Shown: positions 45,505 through 56,164, counted from the stretch's first letter. The stretch: DNA of 64,000 bases from Aporrectodea caliginosa (GCA_020284085.1 JACEVL010000694.1:1-64000); one strand, 5' to 3'. Translations and numbers: made by a program. Notes: generated by a model not told the origin, from the sequence alone.

Positions 45505-45620
45505 TACTAAAGGTGGGCTGCGATTAAAAATTTTAATCTAAATTAATCGGACGATTAAAATTTTTAACAACGCGAATAATTTTTACGCATGTCACAATAG
45601 ATAACAAGTACAACTACGTA
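45505..45620 (+). mobile_element. Left part of a hAT-like MITE
   Basis: AAGGTGGGCTGCGATTAAAAA, TTTTAATCTAAATTAATCGG, CGCGAATAATTTTTACGCATG and ATAACAAGTAC parallel the start of the element at 56.78 kb. The right end is missing. Confidence 0.55.
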
Positions 45621-45759
45621 TGTTTCCTTCAGGTCGCGGTGAAGTCACAATCGCTTAGCGACCTTGACCACCAAGCTAGGCATTCTAAATATACATGTAG
45701 ATATCGATATTTACTTTTGTGTAGCCTATCACGGCTGAAGTTGTACTGTGAAATGAAGC

Positions 45760-45880
45760 TTGCATGACGTCAGCCAGCGCTCATTAACATAATTGGTGAC
45801 GTGTCCACGCAATACGCGTCGATGATGATGTACATTTCTCCATGATGACGTCAGTCAACGCTCATTTTGGCTAGCTTAAG
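45760..45880. repeat. Two TGACGTCA palindromes in a short direct repeat
   Basis: GCATGACGTCAGCCAGCGCTC and GATGACGTCAGTCAACGCTC lie about 80 bp apart. TGACGTCA is the CREB/ATF site, but in repeat DNA it may be incidental. Confidence 0.5.
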
Positions 45881-46084
45881 GTCCAAGGCCGTTTTGATTC
45901 GGCAGCATCACCATATATGGTAGATGCTCGCTGTTGTGATATATTTATATTATAATATACATCTCTATGGGTGACACCATGAGTTACCGCACTGGGTGAC
46001 ACCAACCCTGGTGACGACACCGCAACGCTGATTATCTATGTATGTACACCAAAGTGCGGATATGCAATTGGTTTTATTAAAGAA

Positions 46085-46115
46085 TATACTTACTTACTTA
46101 CTTACTTACTTACTC
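46085..46115. repeat. (TTAC)n microsatellite
   Basis: Seven or so TTAC units after ATTAAAGAATATAC, possibly the tail of an unrecognised retroelement. Confidence 0.85.
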
Positions 46116-46139
46116 TCTAATGACTTAAATATTTTTAAT

Positions 46140-46410
46140 TGGAATATAAGTTGAAGATCGACGTCATTGGCCTTAATGGCCGCCGGATGTCGCTAAACAA
46201 TTAATGATAATAATAGTGGTCGTCTAAGACACCATTGAAACGCTATCTTCTGACGCTATAAATACAGCTAATGCGTTTAATCGCCAGAGTCTGCAGTCTG
46301 CCGACATGTAGTGTAATGTTGACGCTAGCGGCCCTTAGCGGCCACAAATGATGATGAACAAGAAAACTGTCTACCATTGGCCATTGGATTGTGGCGCTTA
46401 ATAAATGCGT
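46140..46410 (-). repeat. Module C, well-preserved inverted copy
   Basis: GATCGACGTCATTGGCC, GGATGTCGCTAAACAATTAATG, GTGGTCGTCTAAGACACC, ACGCTATAAATACAGC and GCGTTTAATCGC, then a second GTTGACGCTAGCGGCCC. It ends with GTGGCGCTTAATAAATGCG, a SINE-2-like tail. One of the most complete C units. Confidence 0.75.
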
Positions 46411-46637
46411 AATATTAATAATTGTAGTAGTAAAACTATTAAATAATAATATTAGGACGGAATTAGAATGTAATCAGGGTTGAGTGTGAGTTGATTCTTG
46501 AATGGTAGGCTACCGGTATTTGAAACGGATTTAATTAGAATGTTTCTCGAATGGTGTTAAGATATATAATGTAGAATATTTAGACTTGATCTATGAATGG
46601 TTTAGGGTAAAAAAATCAAGATAGAACGGGAAGCTAC

Positions 46638-46987
46638 TACTCGATCTGAGCTTCATTCCGTCGGTTCCTGTGACCTCAATCTCCTGAGGCGACTTCTGGA
46701 AGCGCTTGGCTCGTCTCTCTGCGTCACGGATGGCCGACTGACGCTGCTTCTTGACGGTTCGGACGTTGCTGGACATCTGGTCAGCCGCCGCCTTGTCCAG
46801 ACAGATGACCACGGTCATTCGAGGATTGTGAATTTCAGCGACGTCTAGCGGCGTGTTGAAGTTGTTGTCGAGTGACCAGATGTTGACTACGAATGCGACG
46901 AGAAATACCACGCAGCCCACGTGACCATTTCCAGCCGAATGATGTAGCGCCGTTCGACCGAGGTAATCGCAACGATTAAAAGAGGCG
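46638..46987 (-). pseudogene. Sans-like exon 2 (second and third ankyrin repeats), open
   Basis: The minus strand has a pyrimidine-rich acceptor TTTTTCTAG at 46,988-46,996. The open frame then reads ASFNRCDYLGRTALHHSAGN, GHVGCVVFLVAFVVNIWSLD and NNFNTPLDVAEIHN, followed by a helix with AAADQ and RDAERRAKRFQKSPQ. The CD..G.T.LH..A.NGH, NIW.LDN...TPLD.A and AERR patterns are those of USH1G/ANKS4B. The two conserved cysteine/leucine-rich ankyrin helices are intact. A possible donor GTAGCT lies at 46,637. Exon 1 is not found in order nearby, so this is an orphan exon, though its frame is undamaged. Confidence 0.65.
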
Positions 46988-47039
46988 CTAGAAAAACAAT
47001 TGAATTAATAAACCTGACGTTGTGCAAATTTTAAAGGAG

Positions 47040-47400
47040 AACTATGCAGGCGTTTCACCGTTTACACCGCAATGAAACTAGGGTCTATAGCACTGTAGTC
47101 TGTATTAGAACTAGGTTAATTTATATAGCGCACATTTGAAACCTATCGTTCATGGGAAACTAAACATTCATACATCAGACAGACATACAGTCTCAGACAG
47201 ACAGACAGATATACATACATACAGCTAGACAGACAGACAGACAGACATACATACATACAGCTAGACAGACAGACAGACATACATACATACAGCTAGACAG
47301 ACAGACAGGCATACATGCATATATACAGACGGACAGACAGACAGACAGACGGATGGATGGACAGACATACAGAGACGGAAGCATTAATGAAGACAAATAG
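47040..47400 (+). repeat. Exon-flank block with GACA/CATA tract
   Basis: ACTAGGTTAATTTATATAGCG, TTTGAAACCTATCGTTCATG, then mixed GACA and CATA repeats at 47,185-47,355, then GAGACGGAAGCATTAATG. The same block lies 5' of exon-1 copies A to C. Confidence 0.7.
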
Positions 47401-47439
47401 AAGCACCAATCCTCTGACACCGATTCTGACCTCATATTA

Positions 47440-47665
47440 CCTGTCTATCACTTTTGCTTTGACTGAGCGCCTGTGAATGAGGTTGACCCCGCAATCGAAC
47501 TTATCATGGCGCTGTATAAATCTGGTGAGGCAAAGCGACGTCAACGGCCTTGTAAGCCGCAAGATGTCGCTGAACAATGGATGATGCTTTGGTCTCATTA
47601 GACACCGCTTTCAACAGAACATATAAATTCAGCGACTGCTCTTTTGCGCTATATTATGTCTTTTT
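47440..47665 (-). repeat. LINE-like 3' end plus module C
   Basis: TTTTGCTTTGACTGAGCGCC, GCGCTGTATAAATCTGGTG, GACGTCAACGGCCTTGTAAG, AAGATGTCGCTGAACAATGG, TTAGACACCGCTTTCAAC, ATAAATTCAGCGACTGC. Confidence 0.75.
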
Positions 47666-47669
47666 AGAT

Positions 47670-48195
47670 ACTTGTAGATCTGATGAAACTGTGGAAAAGC
47701 CATAACATAAAAATTAACACAAAGATTAAATTAATGAGGACACTTATATGGCCAGTGATGATGTATGGCTGCGAGAGCTGGACAATCAAAAAGAGGGATG
47801 AGGAGAGAATAAAAGCATTTGAAATGAAATGCATACGAAAAATACTGGGTATATCATGGATAGAGAAAAACAACAAATGAATGGGTGTTAGAGACGGCGG
47901 GAGTGGAAAGGAATTTACTGGAATCAATCAAAAGCAGAAAGATGTCTTACTTTGGGCATATAATGAGGAAACAAGGTGAATGTCTAGAGAAAGAAATTAT
48001 GCAAGGAACGGTACCGGGAGCAAGAGCAAGAGGGAAACCAAGGAAGAGATGGATGGACAATGTGGGCGAATGGTTCGAATTATCAACGGAAAGGTTGCTG
48101 CGAGAAACCGAGAGCAGGAGAGGATGGAGAAGAATCGTCTACAATGCGACCAACCCTCGTATCGAGGACGGTTGAAGAGAGAGAGAGATACTTGT
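47670..48195 (+). mobile_element. RTE-like LINE, 3' third
   Basis: Frame 1 (47,683-47,880) reads LMRTLIWPVMMYGCESWTIK and FEMKCIRKILGISWIEK. Then a frameshift leads to frame 2 (47,885-48,175): WVLETAGVERNLLESIKSRK, SYFGHIMRKQGECLEK, RGKPRKRWMDNVGEWF. This is the region after the reverse transcriptase palm in RTE-like elements. The element ends in a short GAGA run and ATACTTGTAATATGATG. It interrupts module C, whose AGATACTTGTAGAT and AGATACTTGTAATATG flanks may be the target duplication. Confidence 0.85.
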
Positions 48196-48309
48196 AATAT
48201 GATGTAGGATCGGTGAGAACTGCGTTTTCAAAATAATTCCACACCTGTTTTAAGCGTGATGTTCGCTCTATAACAAAAAGCTGGAAACCAGTGACGTTAT
48301 TAACACCGC

Positions 48310-48430
48310 CACTGTTTGCTTCCTGACAGTGCCAGTCCCAAGCCTGGATAAAGGAGGAGGGCGACGCTAATGGTCTTTGTTACCACTTACCACACAGTGG
48401 TCGTTAAACAGTAAACAAAAAGGTGCAGTT
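48310..48430 (-). repeat. Module N unit, inverted
   Basis: ACCGCCACTGTTTGCTTCC, GACAGTGCCAGTCCCAAGCC, GGAGGAGGGCGACGCTAATGG and CACACAGTGGTCGTTAAACAG. A complete N unit. Confidence 0.75.
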
Positions 48431-48543
48431 ATTGTAATCGAGCTGTAAATATGCCAAAGAATAATCTTTGTCGGCGGAAACGGACTATGCTGTCATAAGC
48501 TGCCGTTAAACTGAGTATCCATCCATCCGTACAGTTATTGTAA
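48426..48543 (+). mobile_element. Mini-element copy with 12-bp target-site duplication
   Basis: The element 48,438-48,531 (TCGAGCTGTAAATATGCC to (ATCC)n) is flanked by CAGTTATTGTAA at 48,426-48,437 and 48,532-48,543. This is the cleanest duplication of the family. Confidence 0.85.
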
Positions 48544-48639
48544 GAAAAGTTGCGCTCAATTTTAAGTGATCACATGCATCGGTCATTTTCTAGGTAAGAG
48601 CGAAAGAAGTTCTCTATTAGCTGTACTGCGCCATAGGAA

Positions 48640-48740
48640 CGGTGTGAAATGTTCAAACTAATTCCTGTCGACGTCAACCGCCTTTGTTGTCATAATAATA
48701 ATTATTATGTTGTTCAACTCTGAATCCATTATCGCTTCAG
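48640..48740 (+). repeat. Module C central domain
   Basis: CTGTCGACGTCAACCGCC, TTTGTTGTCATAATAATAAT and TGTTGTTCAACTCTGAATCC. It shows how the mini-element core and module C merge. Confidence 0.6.
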
Positions 48741-48764
48741 ACTTTACTGGTTCGAAATGCTTAT

Positions 48765-49175
48765 TCGTCGGTGCCTTTTTCACTCTTGCGGAAAACTGGA
48801 CGAAGATGCTAACCCGTCATCGATGCTTTCATTATGCATCTATGCATGCCTGTATGTAGTATGTTCGCGGAAATATTAGCATGCAAAGGTAAGAAAGGTA
48901 ATTTATAACGGTAAAGACGAAGGTAACACAAAGGAAAGAAAGGTTAACTGATAAAGTGTCTTAAAGGGATTGAGTTAACACAAAGCTAAAAATGGTGAAC
49001 TATTTAGGACGCGCTATAGTAAATGTCTTCATACATACATAAATACCTGTATGCGAACATACTACAAACAGGCATGCATAGATACATACGTGCATACGTA
49101 GAAACATACATAATTATATACATACGTAGATACATACATAATTATATACATACGTAGATACATACATACATACCT
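48765..49175 (+). repeat. Segment paired with 9.6-10.0 kb, ending in CATA repeats
   Basis: TTGCGGAAAACTGGACG, CATCGATG, AAATATTAGCATGCAAAGG, GATAAAGTGTC, GTAAATGTCTTCATACATAC. The CATA tract here is shorter and degenerate. Confidence 0.7.
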
Positions 49176-49364
49176 ACACTCAAACTTACACGTATGCTGT
49201 ACCCTTATTTATCTCTGGTGTTGCTAAATGGTTTTGGCATCAACATACATCACGCGACTGCAAAGATTGACAATTCTTCAATAGCTCTCGTTTCATATTA
49301 TAGAAGGAGTTCGTTACTGTGCGCACACAGGACCGACTTTTAGTCGCTTAACATAGAGCATATC

Positions 49365-49690
49365 GAGATTCTTCAAATTGGGGAGTTTGTGTATCGTTTT
49401 GAACACGGACTGCTTTCTGCGGTTTTTAGGATTTTCTTCATCGTGGTCCCGAAATACACTCCCAATTCACAAGAAATGCAAATTCCCACCACCCCAGTTA
49501 TGCTCATTCGAAGACACGTTTATTCCCCGTTATATCTACTGGTTCCGCAATTTTTGAATAAATTACCTTTGGACATTCGTCTAGCGACTAATCTTCAGAT
49601 GTTTAAGAAAATGTTACGCTCCTTTCTAATCTATGGATGTAAGATTTACGTTGCTAGTTTGGAAATTCAGTTTGTTAGTTAAGGAATTAA
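49365..49690 (+). mobile_element. LINE 3' end of a further lineage
   Basis: The frame 49,389-49,682 reads VYRFEHGLLSAVFRIFF, then LYLLVPQFLNKLPLDIRLAT and LQMFKKMLRSFLIYG. The FK..HGLLP..F and WN.LP..IR......FK..L..LI patterns mark the post-RT region of several non-LTR elements. It differs from the CR1/L2 copies here. Truncated and probably dead. Confidence 0.6.
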
Positions 49691-49819
49691 CATTTCGATC
49701 GAGATGCAACACGTTCTCTATTCTTTATCATAACGGAATAGTTTCTGTTACCCTTCGCTGTTAATCTGCTATTAAAGGCGTATAAGGAATATGAATAATA
49801 ATTATTTAGAGTAAGAAAT

Positions 49820-50035
49820 GATATGATCCATAATTATAAAAACGACTGCTTCGTAACGAGTCAATTCCAGGCTTCTCTGTGGACTAATTCATATTTCGTG
49901 ATGTATTTACTAGAGCGCCGGTTTCTAAATCAGAAGGCATCCACCGATGGCGCACCAAGAGCAATTCGTAATGGGGAGGGGGAATTCAACATGAAGATGA
50001 TCAGTCCCCTAAGACACAGAGGCAGGATATATGGT
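49820..50035 (+). repeat. Repeat family R3
   Basis: AAAAACGACTGCTTCGTAACG, AGTCAATTCCAGGCTTCTC, TGGACTAATTCATATTTCGTG, GAGCGCCGGTTTCTAAATC, GCATCCACCGATGGCGCACC. It is continuous where the 16.4-kb copy has its MITE. Confidence 0.7.
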
Positions 50036-50089
50036 CGATAAGCACTATGAAATTGAGCTGTGTTATGCCACACGAACTGTAATAAGTAC

Positions 50090-50170
50090 TCAAAACAATC
50101 TCTGCCGACATCAACGACCTTTGTTGCCTTATTAAGATGTCGTTAAACTCTGGATCCTTTCCTAATTAGA
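50090..50170 (+). repeat. Module C central domain
   Basis: CTGCCGACATCAACGACC, TTTGTTGCCTTATTAAGATG, TCGTTAAACTCTGGATCC. No other feature is seen between 50,170 and 50,600 except SINE-4-body-like GATGGGTTGCTGAAAACG at about 50,375. Confidence 0.6.
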
Positions 50171-50604
50171 AAAAAGCCTTACGCTGACAATAAAACTAAC
50201 ATTAGCGACTGAGCAGACCGAACCGAAACAGGGTGGCAGTTAGCACGCTGATATCTGTAATCTTCACTAACGAGCGCCCCAGTTTTGACGTAAAACGGAG
50301 GTTAATTCATATATTATTATATTAATTAACTTAATACCCATTCAGTATGTCCACAAAAACACGATGTAATCCAGATGGGTTGCTGAAAACGTAGTATGAA
50401 ATATTATCCACAGTAACTGTTTTAGTTGAACCTTGCCGATTCCAAGATCGTTCACGTCAAAGATTTTAACAGGGAGGAAGATGACTTACTGAAACAAAAT
50501 TGGCTCACGCAGTGCGATTGTAGGGCGCGTGATGCATTCTGGTCTATCCAGAGGTGAAACAACGAACAGTTTCTATCTCCGCAATGTTAAAATCCATCAT
50601 CTTT

Positions 50605-51515
50605 TTAATGTAATGTAATGTAATGTAACAAAACATTTATAAAGCGCCACTTAAGAGTTTCTCAGAAGCGCTCAACAAGTGGCCATCAAACAGCTGAAAA
50701 ATTGCGTCTTTAAGAGTTTAGAGAAAACCATATAGCCGCGTGCAGCACGCACAGACGGCGGAAGAGCGTTCCAGATCCGTGGCGCCGCAATCGAGAAGTC
50801 CTGACGAGCACAGGTGGTGGTTCAAAACGACGGTATCATCAAGTCATTTCGCGAGGCAGACCGGAGAGCCTGCCGACCAGTTTGAGTGCCAACTGGAAGG
50901 CACAGTTCAGCAATGTAGTCCGGAGCAGTACCAGTCGTAGCCTTCCAAACCAGCGTAGCAATTTTGAATTGCATACGATCAGCAACTGGAAGCCAGTGCA
51001 GCTCACGTCGCATGTAGTCAGATAATATTATGTGTGAATATCTCGGTAGATCAGCCAGCAGTCTAGCTGCTGCATTCTGAACGAGCTGAAGTTGATGAAG
51101 ACGGAACTCAGGGAGGCCCAGGAGGACCCCATTACAGTAGTCAAGACGTTTGAGGACGAAGGAGTGTATTAGCACAGCCGCAGCGCTTAGTGACAGCGTT
51201 CTCCGTATAACTCGGATCTGCCTGAGCTCATAATAGCTAATCCTTGAGATATGTGACACATGATCAGCCATCGTAAGCCCACCATCAAGAAGCACCCCAA
51301 GGTCCCTCACCACATTACAGGACTGTCCAGTAAGGAATGCCGATGCAAGAGCATTTTTATCGATCCTACAACGTGCACGTGTTGTACCGAACCATATAAA
51401 CTGTGACTTGCTCGGGTTGAGTCTAAGACGATTGGCAGACATCCAGTCATGCACCATCGCAAGGGCACAATGCATTTTTAGACGAAAGTATCGTAATATC
51501 AAAATCATATACAAA
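50605..51515 (-). mobile_element. CR1/L2-type LINE, RT C-terminal half
   Basis: The minus-strand frame 51,514-50,822 holds WMSANRLRLNPSKSQFIWFG, DLGVLLDGGLTMADHVSHIS, LDYCNGVLLGLPEF, LQLVQNAAARLLADL and LHWLPVADRMQFKI. After a frameshift near 50,822 it continues DFSIAAPRIWNALPPSVRAA and FSKLLKTQFF. It ends in GGCGCTTTATAAATG and a (TTACA)n tail. The palm YADD and everything before are missing. Region 51,516-52,190 shows nothing recognisable. Confidence 0.88.
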
Positions 51516-52189
51516 TTTTATTGGTAGTAGGCCTACTTTATTGAAACTTTAGATATTTAGCCAGAAATTGACATCAGATTAAGTCTCAAACTTTCAGCAC
51601 GCCATACGGCATGGGTTATGGAAATTCCGTTTACAGCTAACGCCTTTGTACTTACAGTCGCTTACACCGCTATTGTATCACAATTTGTGGTAAGGTATAT
51701 GAAATGCATCGCACACAAAAGTATGACATACTAGGCGAAAACTAAGTTTGAAAAATGACACATAATTGGTCGATTAAAATGTCGAATTTTTAACTACAAC
51801 TTACTTACTTACTTGTGGCGAAGACTGGTTAGGCATTACCTTTATAATGCAGTGTAGCTTCGCTTGGGCAGCGGAAACGAAATTTCATGATTTTTTGCGC
51901 TGGCATTGCCACAGTTAAAGGCAGCACAATATCGCGGCATGTTACCTAACTTTCTACTTGGCTAAACTGCTTATTTTCTATTAAGGTCTTCGATTAAAAC
52001 GACTTTTAACTGATGGATTTTAACATTGCAGAGATAGGAACTTTGTATTGCATCACTCGGCCTCTTTCGCAGCTTTGTTATTTGTAGTTCGTCTTACTCC
52101 TTGTTAAAAGCTTTGGTTCACGTCGACCTCATCTTACTCTCAATCTGTGCACTAGTCTAAGAGTTGTCCATTCAGCAATAAAACGTGAT

Positions 52190-52300
52190 TGACTAATTTA
52201 TAGCATCGATGGGAGACTTATTAAAGGTGTCTAAGTGGATCATTGCAGTTTGGAGGGCTTAGAAGCCTTAGAGCCATCTATCGACCAGAGTTCAATGTTT
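52190..52300 (+). repeat. Module C copy
   Basis: TTTATAGCATCGATGGGAGAC, AAAGGTGTCTAAGTGGATC, then AGCCATCTATCGACC. Confidence 0.6.
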
Positions 52301-52424
52301 ATAAACTATGGGCCCCGATTTTACACAAATCTTTTGCTGAAGAGGAAGCCAATTGGAATAATTGCGCATAGGGGTTATAAGACGAATTTGCTCCCTTATT
52401 CTTCCCAATGATTCTGCCAACGGG

Positions 52425-52665
52425 GATCTAGCTGCTCCTTTTGCTCCCACAGCCACCGCGTAGAGGCGGGCATTTTCCGTGAATCTCCCAAAGACATGGA
52501 ACGGGCTGCCCCTGGAGAATAGACTCATCCTCAGGGTCACCTCCTCTGCGCTCTACCAGTTGCTCAAGACTGTCTTTTCCGCTTGGTTTGCGTCGGGAGC
52601 GCCTCTGCGTAGAGTACTCAAGGGGGCGAAATATAAACTCCGACTGATTGATTGAGTCTACTCTG
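52425..52665 (+). mobile_element. CR1/L2-type LINE 3' end
   Basis: The plus frame reads RRAGIFRESPKTWNGLPLEN and YQLLKTVFSAWFASGAPLRR. It ends GGGGGCGAAATATAAACTCC and a (GATT)n tail. It parallels the other terminal blocks RAFSV..P..WN.LP and LLKT.LF. Confidence 0.7.
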
Positions 52666-52899
52666 TCGAAACTGAACGACACAGGGACACGGTTTCATTC
52701 AAAATTCACAATAATGTATTTTATGGGCAAAGCCCGGTCGAGCTGCAGGTAGAAAATCTACACCAAACAACCGAGAAAACTCGTTCACCAAGAACAGATC
52801 TAGAGTTAGGTAAGGACAAGAGAAAGACAATCAGATAATGATTAGTCTCGGGATAGAAATGTTCTGAAGTATTGTTGATGGCCAGAGTTCAATGTTGTC

Positions 52900-53100
52900 T
52901 AAGAATTGCGCATAAGGGCTGTAAGAAGAATTAGTTCCCTTGATCATCCCACTGACAGAGAGAGCACCCACTTTAGCTGCGTTGACGAGAAGCGTAAGTG
53001 GAACGGACATTTCCAAAGAAATTTTTACCATGGCGGGGATTTGAATCCCAGACGGACAATCCATCACTCTAACCACTGCACTATGGTGCACTCCAATACA
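52900..53100 (-). mobile_element. SINE-4 copy
   Basis: On the minus strand it starts TGCACCATAGTGCAGTGGTT, contains GGGATTCAAATCCCCGCC (B box) and AAATTTCTTTGGAAATGTCC. This is the clearest head of the family, resembling tRNA-Asp/Gly-type heads. Confidence 0.65.
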
Positions 53101-53108
53101 TACCCATA

Positions 53109-53192
53109 AAATTAAATGGCACCTAAATGGGTTGCTGACATCATAAATGAACCAGTATGATGTCAGCAACCCATTTAGGTGCCATTTAATTT
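53109..53192. repeat. Perfect hairpin, 35-bp arms, 14-nt loop
   Basis: Arms at 53,109-53,143 and 53,158-53,192 are exact reverse complements (AAATTAAATGGCACC ... GCTGACATCA). The arm sequence is SINE-4-body-like (compare AAATGGGTTTCTGA at 28.0 and 28.9 kb). The lack of any mismatch suggests recent origin or ongoing correction between arms. Confidence 0.9.
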
Positions 53193-53249
53193 CGATTCGA
53201 TTTTACTGCAGATGCCTACGGATCTAGAGACATTATTACAACTGACGTA

Positions 53250-53480
53250 TTTGTAACGTCCATCGAAGTCGTTTTAAAGGTGTATAAGGAGATCATGGCA
53301 TTGTCTAACGTTTAACGCAAACTCCTGAGCACTTGACGTCGAGCCTAGCTCAACTCACTAGATTTTCGGACACTATATTATTGTTGAAATGTCCATCATT
53401 TAATGACATGTATTATTATTATTATTTTGGAAGATAATTTATTTAGCGCCACTCCTTATCATCAGAGGCGTCTCTGCGCT
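53250..53480 (+). repeat. Module C copy
   Basis: CGTTTTAAAGGTGTATAAGG, ATTGTCTAACGTTTAACGC, ACTTGACGTCGAGCC. Confidence 0.55.
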
Positions 53481-53484
53481 GGCC

Positions 53485-53932
53485 ATAACGAATTTACAGC
53501 CTTTGAGAACAGAAATATCATTCGTCACCTCATCGCTTAAATTTGCAAATCGCTCCATAGCCATAGCTGTACCGCCCCTTTGGGACAGACTCCCGCCTGT
53601 GCTACGACAAATATCCGATCCATCCCACGAACTCACCAAAATCTCACCTCTTGCTATCTCTCCACAGGTTTTCCACTCAAAACTGAAAACACTGCTTTTT
53701 CACAAATCCTATCCCGATTCCTTCTCCTCCCCTCACCTCCCTCGCCATTTCAACTCTAAGCATCATCCACCTTAGCCGTCTGACTGTCTGCCTGCCTGAC
53801 TCTCTGGATTTTGACCCATTGCCTATCGATTCTGTTTTGATTAAGCGCCTGTGAATAAGCTGGTTACCGCGACTTCGCTTTTGTGGGCGCTCTAGAAATA
53901 TCGAGTTTACGATTACGATTTTCCCTCCTCCT
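53485..53932 (+). mobile_element. LINE C-terminus with its 3' UTR
   Basis: The frame 53,503-53,775 reads FANRSIAIAVPPLWDRLPPV and VFHSKLKTLLFHKSY before a stop. The 3' UTR then carries GACTGTCTGCCTGCCTGAC, TTCTGTTTTGATTAAGCGCC and GGGCGCTCTAGAAATATCGA, ending (ACGATT)n near 53,930. This copy explains the many isolated TTTTGACTGAGCGCCTG...GCTGTATAAATC sequences in the window: they are 3' ends of this family. Confidence 0.8.
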
Positions 53933-53938
53933 CCTTTA

Positions 53939-55452
53939 CTCCGCCTCAGGCCAGATCAGAGGGGGGGCCAGGGGGGCCAGTTGGCCTGGGCCTACGATTT
54001 TGAGGGGGCCTACTTTCCCTGACAGAGAGTCAAAGGGAGTCCTTTAGCATAAGGATCAATGCAGATAAAATATTGTTAAATCATAAATTAATAAATTAGA
54101 ACTGTCACGAATATCATAATTAACAATAAGCTTAATGCAAGAAATTTCGAAGGAATTAGCAATTTTGAACATCAAAAGTGACAAGCCACAGCTGCTGGAA
54201 TTCTACGATGTAATTGATGAATTTGCCCAAAGAAAAGCACGGAAAGCATTTTTGAATGTGAAGAAGTGATGACCATTTCTGCTCTGATGTTCTGACATTC
54301 AGAATAGCGTTTGGCCGAATCCTGATCCGGAAATCGGTTTTCGCTGGATTTTGCCCTAGACTGATTAATCGGCGCATCCCTGGACTACCGAAACAAATAT
54401 CAAAATAAGGAATATTTTTACCAAAAAATTCTGTTTTCATTAATAAAAAATAGTAAACCTGTCTTGGCGACCTTCCGCAGTAGGCCTAATCTTTATCATT
54501 GAAAATCCGTCTAAAATAATAAAATTTATGAGTCGACGCATCAACAAAACTGGCGGACAGTCGGTCTGTTTTCTTAAGACACGCGTTTTAAAATGTAAAT
54601 TTCATTAAAAAACATTAATCTTTCTATCATTCTAAATAGCTCATTGCATAAACTCTCGTTTGAATTACATCTAGTTCAGTGTTAAATGGACACAGCGCCA
54701 TCGCGTGATGAGAGGCTATTGTTTTTCTATATATAGTCTGGTTTATTCTTCAGTTATTATACATTTGTTTAGTTTGGTTTATCTTCAATAATTATATTTT
54801 TGGCACTGTATGGTTATTCTTAAAGAGTAAAGAGTTTTAATTCATTATTATACCTTACAGAACTTCAGCAAATTGGATTGGAGGACACTTCTAAGTTTCT
54901 ATTTTATTTATGGTTTTTTCAAATTCAATGAATATTATAAATTAAAAAATATGAATAATTATAAGGCTATAACAAGAAATAAAAGTATTGAATAATTAAT
55001 TATAAATCAAGTCAACTGTTTTTCACTAAAAATGGACACAGAAAATTGTAAGAAAGTATTAAATTAATACTTTAAAACCATATAAAAATAAATATGGCAA
55101 ATAAATCGGATAGAATTCGGAAGCGTCAAAAAGAGGCCAAATATCCGGAATAGGCAATCGGCGAAATAATGCCAATCGTCCAAATCTAATTCCCAATACA
55201 GAATATGAATTATTCTAGTTCTTTTATTCTGCACTGTTACCGGAAAATTGTAATTGCATCACATTCATGTACGCTAATGTAAAGTAAGTGTATATTAAGC
55301 TTATAATATACAGAAATTATATCATCATATGTACCCGGTAGGTAGCACTGATAATAGCCTACTAAAATACTTAAGCAGTCTAAATTTCATGGGGCCTACA
55401 TTTCCCATCTGGCCTGGGCCTATTACCAGCTCTGCACGGGCCTGCTCCGCCT
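53939..55452 (+). mobile_element. hAT element, 1,498 bp, with exact 8-bp target duplication
   Basis: CTCCGCCT lies at 53,939-53,946 and 55,445-55,452. The element 53,947-55,444 begins CAGGCCAGATCAGAGG and ends with the inverse of CAGGCCCGTGCAGAG. GGCCTGGGCCTA lies just inside both ends. An 8-bp duplication with CAG ends is the hAT pattern. The interior from 54,280 to 55,380 is AT-rich without a frame. Most of the transposase is missing, so it is non-autonomous. Confidence 0.88.
54135..54269 (+). pseudogene. Possible hAT transposase C-terminal remnant
   Basis: A 44-codon plus-strand frame ends QLLEFYDVIDEFAQRKARKA before FLNVKK and stop. The (I/V)I(D/N).FA..KARK pattern is typical of the last residues of ZMYM1-like hAT transposases in animals. 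It sits 190 bp inside the left end, which fits an internal deletion removing the rest. Short and based on memory of the family, so tentative. Confidence 0.45.
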
Positions 55453-55919
55453 CTCCTCCTCTTCCTCATTGTCGTCTTCCTCTTCTTTCTCGGTTTACTT
55501 CTCCTTCTTGTGGCATGAGATAGAGTTAACGTCCAAGCGAAAAATAGTCCAGAAATTCAGACGATTTAATCTTTCATATTAACCTTGATGTTCTTTAGAA
55601 AAGTGTGCAAATTTTCACAAGGTACTTTGAAAGTTGCAAAAAAAATCGACCTTTAGTGACCGTTATTTATATTAAGCTACCTAGAAATCTTTATTCATCA
55701 ATTCCGGACGCGTTATTCCATCATTGCAAACTGGATTCATTCCAATAATGTGTTAGAAATTCTTCTAAGTCTAAAGACGTTGGGGCAAACGACACCTAGC
55801 GACCGACAGACGGATCAGCGCCTGTCGTTAACATATTATGATGAAACTTAGATTCAAAATACTAAGAAATGCTTCGGCTGTCTTTCATACAACTCCATCA
55901 CCAACCACCGGTTTTGACA

Positions 55920-56010
55920 AGCACGTGCCATCCTGTCGAGCAACTGATGAATGGCGTCGCCCTCCTCAATAGTCCAGTCTTCGGACTGGCACCACTCGAT
56001 GCAGTGCTTA
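55920..56010 (+). repeat. Module N copy
   Basis: GGCGTCGCCCTCCTCAATAG, CAGTCTTCGGACTGGCACC. From 55,455 to 55,920 nothing is recognised. 56,040-56,160 is a C/T-rich stretch. Confidence 0.6.
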
Positions 56011-56164
56011 AAGTGTAAAAAAAGAAGTGCCTGGACGCCCCTTACCTTTCCCTCCCCTCCTCCCACCAATACCCTTTTCCCAACCCCTCTCCCCAACTTC
56101 CCCTCCGTACTCCCATCCCTTCCCCGTCCCTCTCCTCAACCCCTCTCAGACCTCTCTCTCCAAT

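Noticed and set aside
45760..45880. CREB-regulated promoter from the two TGACGTCA sites
   Set aside because: They sit in a short repeat with no gene nearby and TGACGTCA-like words also occur within module C (GACGTCAACGG).
46591..46987. An intact single-exon ankyrin gene
   Set aside because: The frame starts at a splice acceptor, not at a start codon in context, and no companion exon 1 or SAM domain lies in order nearby.
54156..54440. 94-codon minus-strand frame inside the hAT element
   Set aside because: Overlaps the more family-like plus-strand frame and shows no recognisable motif.
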